Source: Gammaproteobacteria bacterium
GTDB taxonomy: Bacteria > Gemmatimonadota > Gemmatimonadetes > Longimicrobiales > Gaopeijiaceae
Assembly (NCBI GenBank): GCA_028821195.1
Contig: JAPPHB010000003.1
Location: forward strand, 1-64,000
DNA length: 64,000 nt
Reading direction: 5' to 3'
Both the position numbers and the translations under genes were made by a program. The notes under the pieces are model-generated. The model had not been told where the DNA came from, did not search any database, and saw nothing but the letters and a program-made list of their open reading frames with translations. Positions 58,982-64,000 of this stretch are shown here, one piece after another (positions within the stretch are counted from its first letter, which is position 1; each line of letters starts with the position of its first letter).

Positions 58982-60307
58982 TCAGCCGCCGCAACCCAGT
59001 CCGTTCAGGTGACAGTTGGCCCTGATTTCGATGATGGAAATCGGCAGCATCGTGCCGGGTTGGGACGAAGCGGCGGAGGCGCCCTGCCACTTCGGATCCG
59101 TAAGCCCCCAGCGGTACATGTCCGCAAGGCGCAGGCCCTGCAGCAGCAGGTTTACGCGCCGCGTGTGCTGGAGCATCTCCATCTCGGAGATCTGGCCGTC
59201 GTACGGCGTCAGGCCGTCCAGCGCGCGGATGTGGTTGATGTGGGTGGCGAAGGCGCTCGAATCCATGCCCTTGAGCGCGTTCTCGGCCAGAATCAGGTGC
59301 ATCATCCTGGCCGATGCAAGCGTCAGGGGCGGGTAGATGCCGCCCTTGTCCAGGTAGCTGCCGCCCTTCCACTGGTTCAGCCACTTGATGACTGCGGGAT
59401 CGTCGACGCCATCGATCGGGTCCTGCAGCGCGATCCCGTTGATGTCGTTCTGGTCGTCCACGGTCGCGATCGACAGGTCGATCTGGTTCTCCTTGCGGTC
59501 GTTGACCCAGGAGGCCATGGAGTTGGACCGGCTGGCGCTCGAGAACGTCAGGTCGTAGGTCCAGTCCGGGGAGACGTTCGCAAGTACGTCACTGGCGTCC
59601 GCGCCGGCCTCGGCGGAAGACACCAGCCCGTCCCCGGAGGGCGACGGGTTGATCACGTCCCAGATCGCCCGCGACTGCCTCGCCCGCGCGCGCAACGCCT
59701 TGGCCTGGAGGGCCATGTCGGTGGCTCCCACCTCGTTGAAGCCGGAAATGGCGGTGGAAAACCTCTCGATCGCCCCATCCAGGACCTGGTACATGTTGTC
59801 CGGCCCGATGGGTGCGCCGCTCTCGGTCTTGTCCGAGAAGGCGAAGTCCTCCTGAATCTCGCCGATCACCATGTACATGATGCCCGAGTAGAGGTACGCC
59901 CGGGCCAGATCGGTCTTGATCGCGGTGGAAGGGTTGTTGGCCTGGTGTTCGGTAAGGATTTCGATCGCTTCGTCGCTCATCCAGCGCCCCTGTCCCATGG
60001 CGGGGAACGGGCCGTCGATGAACTCGTTCAGCGGATCGCTCACGAACCCCAGGTCGAGCGAGAGCCAGGCGTCCCTGGATCCGATCCAGCGCATCTCGTC
60101 GGAAGCGACCAGATACGGCTGCCAGGACTGGGAAACGGAGGACGAGACGAGCGTGAGCGCGCCGTTGACGACGGCGGCGGCGGCGGCTTCGGAGCGGATG
60201 TCCTCCTCGACCAGGCTGTTGGGGTTGTTGACGTCCAGGATGTCGCAGCCTCCGAGCGCGAAAGCGGCCAGGAGCGCGACGCACGACTTGATGTTTCGGT
60301 TCTTCAT
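58982..60307 (-). CDS. SusD/RagB-type nutrient-binding lipoprotein
   Basis: A 441-residue lipoprotein (signal ends ALGGC, then DILDVNNPNSLVEEDI, the usual SusD start). Helical TPR-like SusD segments follow: NEFIDGPFPAMGQG, YQVLDGAIERFSTAISGFNEVGATDMALQAKALRARA. The C-terminus carries the MLPISIIEIRANCHL signature. It captures a glycan, peptide or other nutrient at the outer surface and delivers it to the SusC partner. The gene starts 16 bases after the susC stop; the two form one transcript. Confidence 0.9.
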   Translation of the reverse strand: MKNRNIKSCVALLAAFALGGCDILDVNNPNSLVEEDIRSEAAAAAVVNGALTLVSSSVSQSWQPYLVASDEMRWIGSRDAWLSLDLGFVSDPLNEFIDGPFPAMGQGRWMSDEAIEILTEHQANNPSTAIKTDLARAYLYSGIMYMVIGEIQEDFAFSDKTESGAPIGPDNMYQVLDGAIERFSTAISGFNEVGATDMALQAKALRARARQSRAIWDVINPSPSGDGLVSSAEAGADASDVLANVSPDWTYDLTFSSASRSNSMASWVNDRKENQIDLSIATVDDQNDINGIALQDPIDGVDDPAVIKWLNQWKGGSYLDKGGIYPPLTLASARMMHLILAENALKGMDSSAFATHINHIRALDGLTPYDGQISEMEMLQHTRRVNLLLQGLRLADMYRWGLTDPKWQGASAASSQPGTMLPISIIEIRANCHLNGLGCGG

Positions 60308-60323
60308 GAGTCTCTCTCCTGGA

Positions 60324-63300
60324 TCAGAACGTGAAGCGCGTGGACAGCGTGAGGCGACGCGGCACCGGAATGCCCCAGCCCTCCGTCGAGTCCAGGAAGT
60401 TGCAGCTCAGGCCCTCGTTGCAGCGGCCGAGCACGTTGCCCTCGGGATCCATGCCCGGGTAGTCGCCCAGCATGAAGAGCCGCAGGTTGCGCACGCCCAG
60501 GTTCACCGTGGCGGTGGAGAGGCCCCAGCCCTCCACGACCGACGCCGGCACCCGGTAGGTGAGCGACAGCTCGCGCCACTGGATCCAGTCGGCGTCGTAG
60601 ACCCCGTTCATCCCGCTCATCGGCGAGAGCCCTTCGACCTCGTGGGCCCACGCGATCGCGGCATCGAGCCGCTGTTGCGCGGACGAACTCGGGTTCAGCA
60701 TGGCCGCGTAGAGCTCCGCGGAGCGCGGCGTGTTGCGGCCGATGAAGTTGTTGGCCCGCCGGAACATCCCGGACAGGTCCTGCACCTGGTGGCCGAGCTT
60801 GTACTCCAGCAGCGAGTTGAGCTCGAAATTGCCCAGGAACGCCAGGTTGAATCCGAAGGAACCGGCAAAGTCCGGGGTGGGCTTGCCGAGATAGGTGTCG
60901 AGCAGCCCGGCGCCGCAGTTGTGCGACGCCAGACCGCCGTTCGGCGTACCGAAGGTTTCGTTGCCGATCGCCAGCGGCTTGAAGCTGTTGGGATTGCGGG
61001 GCACGCTGAAGTAGTCCAGAGCCTGCTGTTGGGTGGGAGCTACGCACTCGCCGTTGACCGGAGCGAGAATGTTCAGCGGGACGGCCAGGTCTGCGACCCT
61101 GGCCCCGAAGAAGGCCCCGGGCGTGTATCCCTCGGTCAGGAAGTTGCGGTAGCGCGGGTAGCTGCCGCCGGTCTTCAGGGGAGGAGCACCGCCCATGTCG
61201 GTGATCTCTTCCTTGAGGTAGGCGGTGTTGGCGAAGACGTTCAGCGAGAGACCCGGCCGCTGGACCAGGGCGCCGCGCACGGCGAGCTCCAAGCCGGAAG
61301 CCTTGACCTCGCCGATGTTGTCGAGCTGCGTCTGCGTGAAGCCGCCCGTCACCGGGAACTGGCGCGCCACCATGGCGTCGGTGACCGTGCGATCCCAGTA
61401 GGTCGCTTCCACCGACCACAGGTCGTTGAAGAGCCCCAGGTCGGCACCGAACTCCCACTCGGTGGACACTTCGGGCTTCAACTGGTCGTTGCCGAGGTTG
61501 GAGGGCTGGACGCCCGGACCCACTTCGGTTCCCAGCGACGAGAAGGTCGTGAACTTGTCGAAGGCACCCGGCTGCAGCCCGGAGGTGCCGTAGGCGCCCT
61601 TGACGCGCAGCGAGGAGAAGGTCTCGCTTTCCCACATCTCGCTGGGCACGACCGCGAAGTTGGCCTTCGGGTAGAATGCCGTGTTGAACGCCTCACCGAA
61701 TGCCGAGTTGGCATCCCAGCGCGCGCCGACGGTCAGGAAGAGCCAGTTGTCCCACCCGACCTGGTCCTGCAGGTATCCGCCGATCTGCGTCACCCTGAGC
61801 CAGTTCTCGAAGGAGGACTCGGAACCGAGCGCCGAAAGGGTCTCCAGACCCGGGCCGGGGAAATCGCGTCCGCTGCCGCCCACCGATTGCCGCTGGCGCA
61901 GGAAGCCCTGGCCGCCGAACAGGAACGTGTTCTCGATCCGGTCGGTGTTGAAGATGTAGGATCCCTTGACATCCGCCGTGACCTCCCGGCTGCGGTTCTC
62001 GTGGACGTTCCTGAAGCCGTCGGGCGTTGAGCCCGAGAAGCCGTCTACGTTCCAGCGGTAGGGCCGGAAGTTGAACGCGTCGTCAGAGGTGAAGTCGATG
62101 CCGAAGGTTCCGTCGAGGCGGAAGTACTCGGTGGGCGTGAAGTTGATGTTGGTGGCACCCGCGAAGTGCTGCGAGTGCGCGACGTTCAACTGGTACGCGT
62201 TCTCGCGCAGCGTGGCGAAGGCCGGCTGGCCGTAGTAGTTGATCTGCCCCAGGTTCGGGTCGGCGTTGGCGAGCCGCGGCTGTGACATCAGCGCGGACGA
62301 GAACACCCCGTAGATGTTGTTGGAGTTGTCGGGCGTGTGGTGCTCCATGTCCGAATAGAGCGTGGTCACGCCAATGCGGAGATTGTCGTTCGGGACCACC
62401 GTGAAGTTCGAATGGATCGAAGCCCGCCGGTTGGTGTCGTTCTCCGGCTCGACTCCCTCCACCGCGTCGAAGTTCCGCGCGGCGTCGTAGGGACCGTCCT
62501 CTCTGGCAAGGCGCGCCGAGGCGAAGTACTGGAACACGCTGGAACCGCCCTGAACCGACCCGGAGTAGGTCTGGCCGAAACCGGTGGTGAGGAGCTCGGG
62601 GATGAGGTCGCGCTCGACCGGCTCCCAGGGGGAGACCGACTGTCCCCAGCGCGTTGACATCCGGCTCACTGCATCGGCCAGCCTCGCGGCGTCGCCGTCT
62701 CCGGTGCATCCGGGGCTGGCGCATACCCGCCCGGCGAAGTCCGCGACCGGCAGGATGCGGTTGGTGGGCACCGAGATCCCGGTCAGGTCCGTCTGGAAGG
62801 TGAAGCGCGGCGCGCCGACGTTGCCCCGCTTGGTGAAGATCTGGATCACGCCGTTCGAGGCCTCGGTCCCGTACAGGGTAGCGGCCGCGGCGCCCTTCAG
62901 GATTTCGACCCGCTCGATGGACTCCGGAGGGATGTCGTCCAGGCGGGATGGGTTGCCCTGGCCGTTGAAGTTCTGCACGGCGGAGCGGTCCACCCGGATC
63001 CCGTCAACGTAGACGATGGGCTCGTTGAGCTGCGAGAGCGACGCCGATCCGCGGATGCGGATGCGGGCGCCTTCGCCGGTGTAGCCCGAGGAAGGCAGCG
63101 CCACCACGCCGGGCTCGCGGCCGGCGATGAGCTGGCTGAAGTCGGAGATGGGGGCGTTCTCGAGTTCGGCGGCATCGAGCGTCGCGATGGTATGGCCGAG
63201 CCTGCGCTTCTCGGTGGCGACGCCGGTTCCGGTCACCACGATCTCGTCGAGGGCGAGCGCGGTCACGGCGATGGCGAAGTCGACGCTGGCGGTCTCGCCC

Positions 63301-63608
63301 GCGGCCACCGTCACCGTCTGCGTGGCGGAGCGGTAGCCGACCAGCTCGACGGTGACCGTGTGCTCCCCGACGGGGGCGTTGAGCAGCAGAAACTGCCCGT
63401 TCGCGTTGGTGAGGGTTCCGATGCCGGAGCCCTCGACGTACACCTGGGCGGAGGCAAGGGCGCGACCGGAGCCTTCCTCCGTGACGCGGCCCGTGATGAC
63501 TCCACCCTGCTGGGCGCTCAGGCCGGGCGCGACGGCCAGGCTGATGGCCAGCAGGGAGAGCGCAAAAGCGCCCCACACCCTACGTGTTGGACATTGGTTG
63601 TGTTTCAT
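60324..63608 (-). CDS. SusC/RagA-type TonB-linked outer-membrane transporter
   Basis: A 1094-residue protein with a Sec signal (FALSLLAISLAVAPGLSAQQ). A carboxypeptidase-like domain follows (GVITGRVTEEGSGRALASAQVYV ... VGEHTVTVELVGYR), then the TonB plug (IRIRGSASLSQLNEPIVYVDGIRV ... RVEILKGAAAATLYGTEASNGVI), then a beta-barrel to the C-terminal RLTLSTRFTF ending in Phe. It transports the SusD-bound substrate, driven by TonB. ATG 63608 follows GAGGAG at good spacing. The AT-rich promoter region is upstream. Together with SusD it forms the start of a four-gene cassette. Confidence 0.95.
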   Translation of the reverse strand: MKHNQCPTRRVWGAFALSLLAISLAVAPGLSAQQGGVITGRVTEEGSGRALASAQVYVEGSGIGTLTNANGQFLLLNAPVGEHTVTVELVGYRSATQTVTVAAGETASVDFAIAVTALALDEIVVTGTGVATEKRRLGHTIATLDAAELENAPISDFSQLIAGREPGVVALPSSGYTGEGARIRIRGSASLSQLNEPIVYVDGIRVDRSAVQNFNGQGNPSRLDDIPPESIERVEILKGAAAATLYGTEASNGVIQIFTKRGNVGAPRFTFQTDLTGISVPTNRILPVADFAGRVCASPGCTGDGDAARLADAVSRMSTRWGQSVSPWEPVERDLIPELLTTGFGQTYSGSVQGGSSVFQYFASARLAREDGPYDAARNFDAVEGVEPENDTNRRASIHSNFTVVPNDNLRIGVTTLYSDMEHHTPDNSNNIYGVFSSALMSQPRLANADPNLGQINYYGQPAFATLRENAYQLNVAHSQHFAGATNINFTPTEYFRLDGTFGIDFTSDDAFNFRPYRWNVDGFSGSTPDGFRNVHENRSREVTADVKGSYIFNTDRIENTFLFGGQGFLRQRQSVGGSGRDFPGPGLETLSALGSESSFENWLRVTQIGGYLQDQVGWDNWLFLTVGARWDANSAFGEAFNTAFYPKANFAVVPSEMWESETFSSLRVKGAYGTSGLQPGAFDKFTTFSSLGTEVGPGVQPSNLGNDQLKPEVSTEWEFGADLGLFNDLWSVEATYWDRTVTDAMVARQFPVTGGFTQTQLDNIGEVKASGLELAVRGALVQRPGLSLNVFANTAYLKEEITDMGGAPPLKTGGSYPRYRNFLTEGYTPGAFFGARVADLAVPLNILAPVNGECVAPTQQQALDYFSVPRNPNSFKPLAIGNETFGTPNGGLASHNCGAGLLDTYLGKPTPDFAGSFGFNLAFLGNFELNSLLEYKLGHQVQDLSGMFRRANNFIGRNTPRSAELYAAMLNPSSSAQQRLDAAIAWAHEVEGLSPMSGMNGVYDADWIQWRELSLTYRVPASVVEGWGLSTATVNLGVRNLRLFMLGDYPGMDPEGNVLGRCNEGLSCNFLDSTEGWGIPVPRRLTLSTRFTF

Positions 63609-63662
63609 GCGCTGCTCCTCGTTGAGAAGGGTAACGTTGCCCCGCCACCCCACATCCACCCC

Positions 63663-63720
63663 GTCCGCGCGCGCAGAATGCGCGGATAGTAATTTTGTAA
63701 GAACTCAATCCGAATTACCA
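63663..63720 (-). promoter_or_regulatory. Promoter region of the SusC/SusD cassette
   Basis: On the minus strand, TTCGGA and TACTAT are spaced 17 bases apart in an AT-rich island between trmD and susC. The -35 is a weak match and the -10 matches four of six. A GC-rich inverted repeat (CCGCGC...GCGCGG) follows in the leader. Confidence 0.4.
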
Positions 63721-63752
63721 GTCCGGCGCCTCGCCGCGCGCGTGCGGTGACG

Positions 63753-64000
63753 CTAACGGCCACCCCTTCCGGGCGGTTCGGGCCGGCGCGCGGCACTGAT
63801 GCGTTCGGCTTCCGCTTCGCGCCAGGCCTCGATGCGCGCGTGGTCGCCGCTGCGCAGCACTTCGGGCACCCGAAGACCCCGGTATTCGGCGGGACGGGTG
63901 TAGGAGGGGGCGCTCAGCCGGCGGCCGTCGTAGAACGAGTCCGAAGCCGCCGAGTCGTGGTCCCCAAGCACCCCCGGCAGCAGCCGGACGATGGCGTCCG
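63753..64000 (-). CDS. trmD: C-terminal end of tRNA (guanine-N1)-methyltransferase TrmD (cut by window end)
   Basis: The 82-residue C-terminal part contains [50 protein letters not shown], the standard TrmD C-terminal helices. The enzyme methylates G37 of tRNAs. The rest lies beyond the window. Normally rplS follows directly; here the SusC/SusD cassette is inserted. Confidence 0.9.
   Translation of the reverse strand, partial: DAIVRLLPGVLGDHDSAASDSFYDGRRLSAPSYTRPAEYRGLRVPEVLRSGDHARIEAWREAEAERISAARRPEPPGRGGR

Overview
The window is a GC-rich chromosomal segment of a Gram-negative bacterium. Its gene content resembles Gemmatimonadota: a SusC/RagA-SusD pair, a DUF5916 outer-membrane protein, many lipoproteins with lipoboxes, secreted beta-propellers, a secreted amidase and a tandem amidohydrolase. 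That assignment is inference from gene families; there is no rRNA gene here. About fifty protein genes, one tRNA-Lys gene (UUU anticodon) and one gene remnant can be supported. No CRISPR array, rRNA operon or complete insertion sequence was seen.

Layout. 0-4.3 kb: the 3' end of an unknown gene, a beta-propeller lipoprotein, a 1.1 kb GC-rich gap and a tyrosine recombinase. 4.3-13.4 kb: apt, an FMN split-barrel protein and an ornithine cyclodeaminase-like enzyme, then a HEAT-repeat/cyclophilin lipoprotein divergent from a membrane protein with three winged-helix-like modules and a DUF5916 protein. 13.4-18.4 kb: sodC, a decayed nuclease-family remnant, a FitAB-like toxin-antitoxin pair, a SUMF1-type protein, an NQR2/RnfD-like membrane protein and a Phd/PIN pair. 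18.4-29.4 kb: rhodanese and the large helicase Lhr, a secreted hypothetical protein, gamma-glutamyltransferase, a third PIN pair, a MATE exporter and a DinB protein. 29.5-38.7 kb: a Fic protein with an AbiEi-like N-terminus, an SDF-family symporter with a second DinB protein, a three-subunit molybdenum hydroxylase with a Tat signal, and a second beta-propeller.

38.9-45 kb is the most striking accessory segment. A two-gene ATGA-coupled operon encodes a DUF4143-type ATPase and a 1378-residue NACHT-like NTPase with a C-terminal PD-(D/E)XK-like nuclease. It sits behind a palindromic promoter and is followed by a fourth PIN toxin-antitoxin pair. I read it as a candidate, apparently undescribed, nucleic-acid-targeting defence module.

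45-56.6 kb is metabolic and envelope: tandem amidohydrolase, propeller lipoprotein, GPP34-domain protein, fatty acid desaturase, amidase, a TonB-plug-like protein, a FAD oxidoreductase and an M23 peptidase. 56.6-64 kb holds tRNA-Lys, rnhB, rplS and the end of trmD. The normally adjacent trmD and rplS are separated here by a SusC-SusD-lipoprotein-lipoprotein cassette.

The toxin-antitoxin operons share one design: antitoxin first, a 4-base GTGA or ATGA overlap into the PIN toxin and, at most loci, an inverted repeat upstream that probably serves autoregulation. Together with the recombinase, the Fic protein and the nuclease remnant, they mark 14-45 kb as a patchwork of accessory insertions between housekeeping genes.
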